Assembly (NCBI GenBank): GCA_964017065.1
Contig: OZ024787.1
Coordinates: 2,802,482-2,866,481 of the forward strand
Origin: Haliclona indistincta
Lineage: Eukaryota; Porifera; Demospongiae; Haplosclerida; Chalinidae
Reading direction: 5' to 3'
Length of the DNA stretch: 64,000 nucleotides
A program made the translations under genes and the position numbers. The notes beneath the pieces were generated by a model. That model was not told the origin of the DNA. It searched no databases and worked only from the letters and a program-made list of their open reading frames with translations. This document shows positions 52,972 to 62,035 of this stretch, piece by piece. Each line of letters opens with the position of its first letter. Position 1 is the first letter of the stretch.

Positions 52972-53090
52972 AAGGTAAGGATCGTCGGGAGGGTCTTCCT
53001 AACTAAGGATCGTCGGGAGGGTCTTCCTAACTAAGGATCGTCGGGAGTGTCTTCCTAACTAACTAAGGATCGTCGGGAGGGTCGTCCTAC
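52972..53090. repeat. Four tandem units of about 28 bp
   Basis: Units taaggatcgtcgggagggtc plus ttcctaac, with small variations. Confidence 0.85.
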
Positions 53091-53199
53091 GGAGCTAACA
53101 GCGCAAACCCGTGGCTAACAGCGCTACTGACCCGCGGTAAGAGCGCTAGCCTCTGCCTAACAGTTTTTTAGTGAAAAAAAAAAGAACCAAAAAAAGTAG

Positions 53200-53275
53200 A
53201 ATGTACCAGGGATTGAACCCTAGCACACCATTCTGCTATGCACAACACCTACCCATCGAGCCACCGAGACCTGTT
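53200..53275 (-). ncRNA. tRNA-like segment with A- and B-box
   Basis: On the minus strand, tggctcgatgggtagg resembles an A box and ggttcaatccctgg is a near-consensus B box in a good T-arm (AGGG/CCCT with a 7-nt loop). I cannot fold a proper anticodon arm or acceptor stem. It looks like a tRNA-derived SINE head or dead tRNA rather than a functional gene. Confidence 0.35.
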
Positions 53276-53399
53276 GACAACTTGACATTGGAACTAGGCT
53301 TTATAGTGATACCCGTTGCCGGGATCGACCCATTTGCTATTAACATCCCGTTGCCGGGACTGCAACCATGGAAAGGTCGATCCCGTTACCGGGACCGGA

Positions 53400-54119
53400 G
53401 CCACAGCGGATCTCAAAAGTGAGAAAGAGATCTTGTTTTTCAACCATTTGCGAATTGTGGAGTATTCGACTTCTCGTTTGGAAGCAATGAGAGAAGCAAG
53501 GCGCTCGTAAGTGACCTCAGCTGCTTTTCTAAGACCACCCGAAGTGGAGAAAACCAAAGGTGTGAAAGAGCCATGTTCGACTTGAGTCACTCTCTGTTCA
53601 TAGTGGCGCCTCTTGAGTTGCTCTTGTCTAGAGTAGGCCGTAGCTGGTGAGAGATGGCGGTAAGATTTGGCGTTTGGATTGAAGACTCTTACATCGAAGT
53701 AGGCATGTTGATACCTGTTTCCCCAGAATCCAGCTGCTCTGATATCAAGCCTTGCACCATCCTCCTTGTTTGCGGTAGAGTAACGGAGAGATTCTCCAGA
53801 CAGAGGCTGTAGGGTAGGCTCAATGCATACGTTGTGGCAAACTTCAGTCATTGCTGCAGCGGTCAGGTCCCTCAGATGGTTGTGGCGGATGGAAGGGAAA
53901 CCACCAGTTGGGCAACATAGCGCGTGGTCGATGGAGAAGGGTTTACTACAGTTACAACTTGTCGGCAGATTGGGAGGTGACCAGTTGTACCGAAGTGAGA
54001 TGGCATCTCTAAATGCACCCTTGTGTAAAGCGAAACCATGTTCTTCAATTGGGAGTGCAGTTAGCCAGGAAGAGGCACCTTTTTCACTAGCAAGAGTGAC
54101 TGAGCGACGCATGCAGTCA
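53400..54119 (-). pseudogene. C-terminal part of the minus-strand reverse-transcriptase element
   Basis: The frame reads (plus-strand high to low) EKGASSWLTALPIEEHGFAL, a Cys/His motif CNCSKPFSIDHALCC, then ARLDIRAAGFWGNR and AYFDVRVFNPNAKSY. This Cys/His cluster followed by D...DVR is like the restriction-like (PD-(D/E)XK) endonuclease end of site-specific non-LTR elements (R2/CRE type), though the assignment is by pattern only. It lacks its upstream RT part, which lies beyond 57.6 kb, separated by 3.5 kb of later insertions. The tail beyond about 53400 runs into the inverted pair. Confidence 0.6.
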
Positions 54120-54315
54120 TTAGGGAGACACGGTAGTGTCTCCCTATGTAGGGTTGAACGAGAAAACAAGATGGCGGCTACATACAATGTATTAGCGTTC
54201 AAACGCTGATATTTCGCCAGGTGGTGAATTGTATACGTCCAAGGACACTTAGATCTGCTATCTGGCGTTGCCCCATCTTACAGTAGCAAGGAGAGCGCTC
54301 TACACTGTTACTAAA
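54120..54315 (+). repeat. Dispersed repeat D, copy 2
   Basis: Partner of 45118-45323. It begins with the short palindrome agggagacacggtagtgtctccct exactly at the border with the RT-element fragment, consistent with insertion there. Confidence 0.8.
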
Positions 54316-55955
54316 TGAACAGATTTCACGAAACCCTCGGCGTGTTGCACATTGTAGAGTTAGTTCCTTAGTTATGGTTTGCAGAAGGAGCTTTGCAGCT
54401 AAAGCCAACCTGCTTGCTATTGAAACTGCACTGCTAGCCAGAAGACAGCAAAGTGCCGACCACAACCGAGACAAGGTGTGTCAAGTGGGCGTGACCGTGA
54501 ACACTGAGTAGGTAGCCATTGCTCTTGGCTTTGATAGGCTTTTTCTTGAGATGTCTACGCACCCCCAGAGCTGTCCTGCTGTTTAGATGGAATGTACAAG
54601 TACCTAGATAGTCAACTATGGGCGCGTTTGTAGTCAGAGAGGTCCAAGACGGCCGTCAAGGTGAGCCAGCCATACATAACTCGAGAACGAAAGCACTTTA
54701 GCAAAATCCACGAGTCACATTGCAAGCCATGGTCATGCTTAGCCTGTTCATGCCTTAGTTGACGCGTAGAAGCGATCGCTGATCTCTGTAGCAGAAGAGA
54801 CAGACAGACAGACCGACCGAATGAACAGACTTCACGAAACCCTCGGCGTGTTGCACATTGTAGAGTTAGCTCCTTAGTTATGGTTTGCAGAAGGAGCTTT
54901 GCAGCTAAAAGCAAACCTGCTTGCTATTGAAATTGCACTGCTAACCAGAAGACAGCAAAGTGCTGACCACAAGGACAAGGTGTGTCAAGTGGGCGTGACC
55001 GTGAACACTGAGTAGGTAGCCATTGCTCTTGGCCTTGATAGGCTCTTTCTTGAGATGTCTACGCACCCCCAGAGCTGTCTTGCAGTTTAGATGGAATCTA
55101 CAAGCACCTAGGTAGTCAACTATGGGCGTTTTTGTCGTCAGAGAAGTCTAAGATGGCCGTCATGCAAGGTGAGCCAGCCATAACTCGCGAACAAAAGCAC
55201 TTTAGCAAAATCCACGAGTCACATTGCAAGCCATTGTCATGCTAAGCCTGTTCATACCTTTACCGAGTTTCAGAAGTGAGCGATGGTCTCTGCAGCTCGA
55301 TGGACAGAACGAATGAACGAATGAACGACAAACTAAGTACCGTAACCCTCGCGCATGCGCCGAGGGTTAATGAACAGATTTCACGAAACCCTCGGCGTGT
55401 TGCACATTGTAGAGTTAGCTCCTTAGTTATGGTTTGCAGAAGGAGCTTTGCAGCTAAAGCCAACCTGCTTGCTATTGAAACTGCACTGCTAACCAGAAGA
55501 CAGCAAAGTGCTGACCACAATCGAGACAAGGTGTGTCAAGTGGGCGTGACCGTGAACACGAGTAGCTTGGTAGCCATTGCTCTTGGCTTTGATAGGCTTT
55601 TTCTTGAGATGTCTACGCACCCCCAGAGCTGTCCTAAGGTTTAGATGGAATCTACAAGTACCTAGGTAGCCAAATATGGGCGATTTTGCCGTCAGAGAGG
55701 TCAAAGACGGCCGTCAAGGTGAGCCAGCCATAACTCGAGAACGAAAGCACTTTAGCAAAATCCACGAGTCACATTGCAAGCCATGGTCATGCTTAGCCTG
55801 TTCATACCTTAGTTGACGCGTAGAAGCGATCGCTGATCTCTGTAGCAGAAGAGACAGACCGACAGAACGACAAAGCAAGTACCGTAACCCTCGCGCATGC
55901 GCCGAGGGTTAACGACAAAGCAAGTACCGTAACCCTCGCGCATGCGCCGAGGGTT
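54316..55955 (-). repeat. Family B head-to-tail array (three copies plus a partial)
   Basis: Copies 54316-54820, 54822-55370 and 55371-55905 are in one orientation, each starting atgaacaga(t/c)ttcacgaaac and ending in a hairpin (cctcgcgcatgcgccgagg) or microsatellite. The last 45 bp (acgacaaagcaagtaccgta through cgagggtt) are repeated once more to 55955. Non-coding; scattered frames are fortuitous. Confidence 0.85.
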
Positions 55956-55957
55956 AA

Positions 55958-56940
55958 TGACGAACCTAGAAACGGTGAAAATCGAGTTTCGTCATCTTCG
56001 TTTTCTTCTTTCTTCTTCTTCTTCTTTCTTTCTTTCTTCAGCGCGCCTAGCGCCTTTACGCGAGCAGTGCCGAGACCAAAACACCCACGAACAGTCGTGA
56101 AATTCTCCTGGCAGGTGCCTTTTGAACTTTGTTTTTAGCGAAACGGCGATATACATTCCGCGAGTTCTCGATCGTGATCCATTGTCAGCTTAGTCTCGTT
56201 CCCAGACCACACCTCTTCCGCTTTGCTTCTGAGAGGGTCTGGCAGCTTGCTCGACTTTTCTCGGTCTTGATGACGTTTCATTCTCAGAAAATGGAAATGA
56301 CCAATCAGATCGCCTTATTTTCAAAATTCACATGACAAACGCGCCGTTGAGCACATGATCAACATGGCGGTAGTGCAGTGTGTTCAGATTCATCGATGAC
56401 AGAGAGCATCTAGGGTAATCTTCGTTGACTAATAAGTACTACGAGGCAGCCAGCCACTTCTTAGCTGGCTCAAACGAGCGATTTCGCTACCAACAGGTGT
56501 GGAAAAATAATTTGCGATTTATTGTTGTTGCCATTACATTTGTGAGCGCTGCCATCTTCGAGCGCCACCAAGGAACACAGCATAGTACCTGTCGTGTCTT
56601 CCTGACCTGATCTATAGCTATTGTCGAGTGCTGTAGTTCATGTGACCACAGACATTAGTATACAGACAATTTGTCCGCATATTGCATCCGTGTGGCCACT
56701 GAGCGCGTGACAATGACGTCACCAAGACCGAGAAAAGTCGAGCAAGCTGCCAGACCCTCTCAGAAGCAAAGCGGAAGAGGTGTGGTCTGGGAACGAGACT
56801 ATTGTCAGCTAAGTGTTAGACGCCATTATTGTGATTGCGCAATGCGCACGTGACCAAGCAGTGGTTAGCGCACGTGACCAAGCACTACTTTGAGTATCTC
56901 CGCGCCGTATGGATCACGGAGAAGACATATCTGTCTGGAG
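55958..56940 (+). repeat. Dispersed repeat R, copy 2 (interrupted)
   Basis: Matches 46299-46640 on both sides of the inserted element 56191-56801. Confidence 0.85.
56191..56801. mobile_element. 611-bp MULE-type MITE with 9-bp duplication TTGTCAGCT
   Basis: Ends TAGTCTCGTTCCCAGACC...GGTCTGGGAACGAGACTA are perfect inverted repeats, and arms extend about 90 bp. TTGTCAGCT flanks it at 56182-56190 and 56802-56810. Repeat R copy 1 has the single target at 46508-46516. No transposase inside. Confidence 0.93.
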
Positions 56941-57225
56941 TCTTCAACGGTAAGGTCGTCTAATCACCATTCTGCGCTTGCCAGATAATTATAACCGCCG
57001 TACAGATCTACAAACTAGTGTGGGCGGGGCTCGTATGCATGCATGCATGTGTAGGCGTACTGATAATTATGTACCGCATAACAATTATTATTTTTAGCTA
57101 CAAGTTTAAAATTGTTAATAATAAAGAAAACCATCAACAACAGGAAAACTAAATCAATGGTGGAAACAAAGACGGCTCAGTACGTTCATGATATTGAACT
57201 GCACTTCACTAAAAAGTAAAAAGGA
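56941..57225. other. Spacer without recognisable gene
   Basis: Contains a cgggcggggctcgtatgca-like phrase shared with the right edge of the assembly gap, and AT-rich DNA. Confidence 0.5.
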
Positions 57226-57227
57226 CA

Positions 57228-57598
57228 CAAACAAGAAATTAAAAAGATTTCTATCGAAATCAAAAGGATGTAGGGTTGTGAAATCTACTACTGGTTCACA
57301 ATGTAAACTAACAAGGAAAAAGCATGCATGGAATGGTAACACGATTGACTTGCTAACAGACCATAGATCCCTACATCAGTGGCTGTGCACAAGCTGAATG
57401 CACGTCAGGTGTTAGCAGTCAACAGCAACTAGGTCAACCACAGCAGCCACTGATGTAGGGATCTATGGTCTGTTAGCAAGTCAATCGTGTTACCATTCCA
57501 TGCATGCTTGTTCCTTGTTAGTTTACATTGTGAACCAGTGGTAGATTTCACAACCCTACATCCTTTTGATTTCGATAGAAATCTTTTTAATTTCTTGT
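57228..57598. repeat. Foldback 2 with CTACATCAG core
   Basis: Arms 57228-57384 and 57443-57598 are reverse complements of about 155 bp with few mismatches. The inner edges read ccctacatcagtggc and its complement, as in foldback 1, although the arms are unrelated. The loop is only about 60 bp. It interrupts the RT-element coding frame. Confidence 0.88.
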
Positions 57599-57604
57599 TG
57601 AGTT

Positions 57605-58700
57605 TGGCTTTGATGTTGTTGGCATTAGCAACTTGTAGTTGACGAGTAATTCGGTGTGTAGACTGCTTTCTTGTTAGTTGTTGATCGATGATACAGTACC
57701 GCTCACGAGTAAGTGTACTCAAACCCGCGGGCTAACCGCGCGTAACTCGGGGGTGCCCGCAGGTCCGTGAACGTGTACCCGCTGCCCGCACCACACTAAC
57801 CCGCGGCCCTCATGCAGCCTTGCATGCACTCGCGACCCGCTGGATAGCTAGGCAGACTCACGTTGTCGTTGTGTGACTTTCGCGAGCATACAGTGCTCGC
57901 ACGTATCCGCACCAGCGCGTGATGCACTCTGTATTCGCATGTACCTGCGGTTAATGATACACGGTTCCGCGGGCAAGACAAAATTACCCCCGAGTTGCCT
58001 GCGAGTCTCCCGCGGGTGTTGGTCCACTTACTCGTGAGCGGTACTGTATTTAGAGAGTAGTTGCAGTCCTGATTTATAATTGCAGCGGTTAGTGGAGAAG
58101 TGATATTTACAGAAGCTGAGTGTTGATGGTTAGCAGATAGAGAGGGGTTTGTAATCCCCAGGCCACCGAGTCTTGCGGGGAGAGCAAACAGGTCGCGTTC
58201 AGAGTCGGAACAGCCTCTGCGACCTGTTAGAGCAGGAATAAATACTTCAGAGATGGTGGATTCTAGAGGCTCTAGGAGAGGGGCTAGATTTGGAATGGTG
58301 CGTTGGAGGAAGAGCCATTGGCTGCTGAGACCATGTGTCAAAGCAGAGTAGGCAGCATGTGGTTGTGAAGTGGCGATGGAGGATAGAGACTCAACAGCCG
58401 CTTGCCATTCAGATACCTTTTTGTCAGCGAATTTGTTCATGTATTCGGCTGTTCCAAGGGGTGTGCCCAGATATCTGGCTCCCTCACAAGAGATTTTGAT
58501 GCCACTGGAGGAGAAAGTCTCAGTTGCCAGATGAAGGTGTTTTTCTTTAACGACCAAACAGGATTTGGTAGGATTGACAAAGTATCCGAAGGAGGGACCA
58601 ACGTTGCATATGTGCATGGGACCACCAGTTAGCCAGCTCTTTGATGCCGCCAGCTGCAGCTGCATCATCGGCATACCATACTTGTTTTGCACTGGAGTGT
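57605..58700 (-). pseudogene. Middle part of the minus-strand reverse-transcriptase element
   Basis: From 58700 downward: the catalytic motif QVWYADDAAAAGG (YADD at 58675-58664), a frameshift near 58620, then GPSFGYFVNPTKSCLVVKEK, GARYLGTPLGTAEYM, SSQWLFLQRTIPNLAPLLEP and LPARLGGLGITNPSLS. These fit the palm end, thumb and linker of a non-LTR-type RT. The coding is interrupted by the family T MITE (57694-58046), resumes as IIDQQLTRKQSTHRITRQL, and stops at foldback 2. A stop-free run across the MITE gives the false impression of one 321-codon ORF. Inactive. Confidence 0.75.
57694..58046 (-). mobile_element. Family T MITE copy 5, inside the RT element
   Basis: 353 bp with TA at 57692-57693 and 58047-58048, in the same orientation as copy 3 and nearly identical to it. 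It interrupts coding sequence of the RT element. Confidence 0.93.
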
Positions 58701-58702
58701 GA

Positions 58703-61670
58703 CATGGAGCCAGATATCTGGGCACCTCTTTCTCCTCCTGTACTTCCTCATCACATTGCAAAACACTTAACAGACCTCTTCCTCCTAGCTCTCTCTCATC
58801 CTACAAACCTCCCTCTTCCCCCACCCCTTCTTCCCCCACCCCCTCTTGCCCCACCTCCTCTGCTTCTCCCACCCACCCTCTAAATATTCTCTATTTTAAT
58901 GCCCGCAGTATCCTTCCTAAGTTTAGTGAACTATATAGTCTCTGCCTTATATACAATCCAGATATAATTAGTATTGTTGAATCCTGGCTTTCCCCAGATA
59001 TTTCAAATACTGAAATCAGTATCCCCAACTATTCTATTTTTCGTCTTGACCGCTCTCGTCATGGAGGCGGTATTCTTGTTTATGTTAAATCTTCCTTACG
59101 TGTTACCCCTATTGAATCCCCCAATTCCAATCTTGAGTTTTTGCTCCTCTCTATTAAGTCACACCATCGCTCCTTCTCCTTAGCCACTTTCTACCGTCCT
59201 CCCTCTTCTCCTCATGATCTAGATCTCCTTATCAGTTCATTCTCCAAATTAAATCCTTCTCTGCTCCTAAATTTAATTTTATTAGGTGACTTTAATGTTA
59301 ATTTCTCTAATTCTCATTCTTCTCTCTTTTACAAACTAAAGTCTCTCTCTGACCTGTATGATCTAAAACAAATTATTAATCAACCAACTCATTACTCTCA
59401 CTCTGGCTCTCCTTCTATTATTGACCTTGTTTTTGTTCCTTCCTCTGTCTCCCCTCTTTCCTGCTCTATTCTTCCTCCTGTGTCATCCTCTGATCACAAT
59501 TCTATTCTTTTCTCTATACCTATGCTCTCTCCTAAACCTTCATCTTCCGCTCCCCCTCGTCATGTCTGGCTCTACAATCAGGCTGACTTTGATCGTGCTA
59601 ATGAGATCCTTTCATCTATTCCCTGGTCTGAAATTCTTCCACCGTGTCCTGATACCTCTTGGACTATCTTCAAAGAACTCTTCCTCCGCACCATGCACAT
59701 TTGTATTCCTTCTAAAGTCTCTTTTCCCTCCACTCTTCCTCCTCACCCCTGGCTTAATAACAAAGCTTTACGTCTTATTAAACAAAGAAACTCCGCCTTC
59801 CGTTCTGCTAAACGTTCTGGTTCAACTTCCCTCCTCTGCCTCTATCGTTCCCTTCGTAATAAAGTTGTCTCATATCTCAGAAAACTTAAGTCTTGTTTCT
59901 TTAAGTCTCTCACCTCTAATCCTAAATCTTTCTGGCCCAAAATAAAGAAGCTACGCAAATCGCACTCTTCCATCCCTTCTCTATCCTTTAATGACGTCCT
60001 AGCCTGTACTCCTACTTCTAAAGCAAATGTTCTCAACTCATATTTCTCTTCCTGTTTTAACTCCTCTTCTCCTCCTCTCTCTTCTCCATCCTCTCCTCCT
60101 CCTCCTATCTCTACTCCTCCCTCCCTCTTATGTTCTCCCGACAATGTGCTCGATCTCATCCTTAATTCACCCACTAACATTGCTCCCGGTCCAGACGGTA
60201 TTTCTGCCCTTATGCTCCGCAACACAGCTCATTCCATTTCTTTACCTCTATCTTTAATTTTTAACTCTTCTATCTCATCCTGTTCCTTCCCCTCTGATTG
60301 GAAAAATGCTTTTGTCGTCCCTATTCCTAAATCCTCCTCTCACTCTTCTTCTCCTTCTAATTTCCGTCCCATCTCTTTATTGTCCATTGTTAGCAAACTA
60401 CTTGAACGTCACATTTTTAACTTTCTATATGATTTTTGTATGTCAAACAACCTTCTCTCTAATTCTCAGTTCGGTTTCCGCCCAGGTTTTTCCACTGAGT
60501 CTGCTCTAATTTCTGTTGTTAACTCATGGTTTTCCTCTCTTGACTCACATAAATCTGTTTGTGCTGTTTTCTTTGACCTCTCTAAGGCCTTTGATTCTGT
60601 ACCCCACCAACCTCTTCTTAACTCTCTATCTTCTCTAAACCTCCCCCCTCATCTCTTGTTTTGGTTTCATAGTTATTTATGTAACCGTACTCAACAAGTT
60701 ATTGTTAATGGTTCCTTCTCCTCCAAATCTCATGTTGTTTCTGGTGTTCCCCAGGGTTCCATTCTTGGCCCTTTGTTGTTTATTTTGTATCTTAATGACT
60801 TGTCCTACCTCCCTTTTTCTTCTTCTGTTAATCTCACCCTCTATGCTGATGATATTCTTCTCTCTCACACCATCTCATCTCCTTTTTGTATGTTCTCTGT
60901 CCAATCTAACATTAATTTAATCACTTCCTGGCTATCCACTCACCTTCTTAATGTTAATACAAATAAAACTAAGTACATGATTATCACTCGTAAACCTTCA
61001 CCCTTCCTCTCTTCTCTCCCTCCTCTTTTTCTTAATAATAACCGTTTAGAGTGTGTTTCTTCCTACAAATATTTAGGTGTACTCCTGTGCTCTAATCTCT
61101 CCTGGTCTCCTCACATCAAGTCTGTCTGTTCAAAATCTAGAAAAGTTTTAGGTACCATTTTTCGTCACTTTTATCAGTTCTCATCCCCAAAAACTCTTCT
61201 CTGTCTATACCGTGCTCTCGTTCTCCCCCACTTATCCTATTGTTCCTCTGTCTGGTCTCCTCCTGTTTCTTCTGGTGATTCTCGCTCCCTTGAAAAAGTC
61301 CAATTCTTCGCCCTCAAACTCTGCTCTAAAAACTGGTCCTCTAATTATTCCTATCTTCTCAAGTCTACTAACTTACCTACACTGTACCCTCTCCTCTCGC
61401 CGCACTCAGGCTAAACTAATACTCACTTTCAAATTTCTTAATGATCTTCACTATTTCCCCCCTTCTATCTTCTCTTTTGTCAATCCTTCCTCTAGACTCT
61501 CCCGCCACTTTGACCCACTAAATATTTCTGTTCCCTTCTCTCGTTCATCTGCTTCCTTCCACTCATTTGTCCCTTCTGCCTCCCGCCTCTGGAACTCTCT
61601 CCCTCACTCCACGAAAGCTCTTTCTACTCTCTATTACTTTAAAAAACGAATTAAATCTACTATTACCTAA
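58703..61670 (+). pseudogene. LINE ORF2: AP endonuclease and reverse transcriptase (one frameshift)
   Basis: The frame opens after a stop at 58700-58702 with no early ATG, so the 5' end is missing. The endonuclease shows LYFNARSILPKF, SIVESWLS, HGGGILVYV, LGDFNVNF (59285-59302) and SSDHNSI. The RT shows PGPDGISALM, FFDLSKAFDSVPH, SGVPQGSILGPLLFILYLND, YADDILLS (YADD at 60842-60853) and YKYLGVLL. Near 61385-61410 the frame shifts by one base, and the C-terminus continues in the next phase to ASRLWNSLPHSTKALSTLYY and a stop at about 61670. Motif content and the C-terminal WNSLP pattern place it in the CR1/L2/Jockey-like clades. No ORF1 is seen. Apart from truncation and the frameshift it is well preserved, so the insertion is fairly young. 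Confidence 0.88.
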
Positions 61671-62035
61671 CTTTTGTCTCTGTCCTTGTTTTTTTGTTGT
61701 TTTTTTTGTTTGTTTTTTTGTTGTTTTTGTTCGTATTTTTTTTTTTGTTTTTGTTCGTATTTTTTGTTGTTGTTTTTGTTCGTATTTTTTTTTTCTGTTT
61801 TTTGTTTCTGTTTTTTTTTTTTTTTGTTTTTTTTTTGTTGTTTTTTTTGTTGTTTTTTTCTTAAAGCTTTCTGCTTCTTACTTTACACATTTACATTATC
61901 ACTCTTAATCAAACTTCATAATTATTACTATCTTGCACATTACCACTCACTTTTCCTTTCTTTGATGATACTCTTAATATTAGCCTAATGCTATTGAGTA
62001 TCTTTTTGCCGTTAAAAAAAAAAAAAAAAAAAAAA
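58703..62035 (+). mobile_element. 5'-truncated LINE (endonuclease-RT type) with poly(A) tail
   Basis: A 3.3-kb insertion on the plus strand ends in A22 (62014-62035). It lies between the TQGDP motif (62088-62102) and the YADD motif (58664-58675) of the minus-strand RT element. Short gagtgt/gagagtgt similarity at the borders may be a target duplication. It contains one ORF2-like frame and a T/G-rich 3' UTR (61675-61865). Confidence 0.85.

Larger units (their letters stand above)
52276..53405. repeat. Inverted pair of about 55 bp (ggtcccggcaacggg)
   Basis: 52281-52335 (ggtcccggcaacgggatcg, cctttccatggttgcag) is the reverse complement of about 53345-53400. Each arm contains two cccgttgccggga motifs. 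Between them I see a tandem repeat and a tRNA-like segment but no gene. Confidence 0.75.

Noticed and set aside
53200..53275. Functional tRNA gene
   Set aside because: The B box and T-arm are good, but no acceptable anticodon stem or acceptor stem can be folded; kept only as a tRNA-like segment.
57796..58761. One 321-codon ORF on the minus strand
   Set aside because: Its C-terminal third is family T MITE sequence and its N-terminal part is out of frame with the YADD motif. It is a chance fusion within a dead RT element.
61674..61988. Phe/Cys-rich 104-113 codon frames after the LINE ORF
   Set aside because: They come from the T/G-rich LINE 3' UTR (ttgttgttttt tracts), low complexity.
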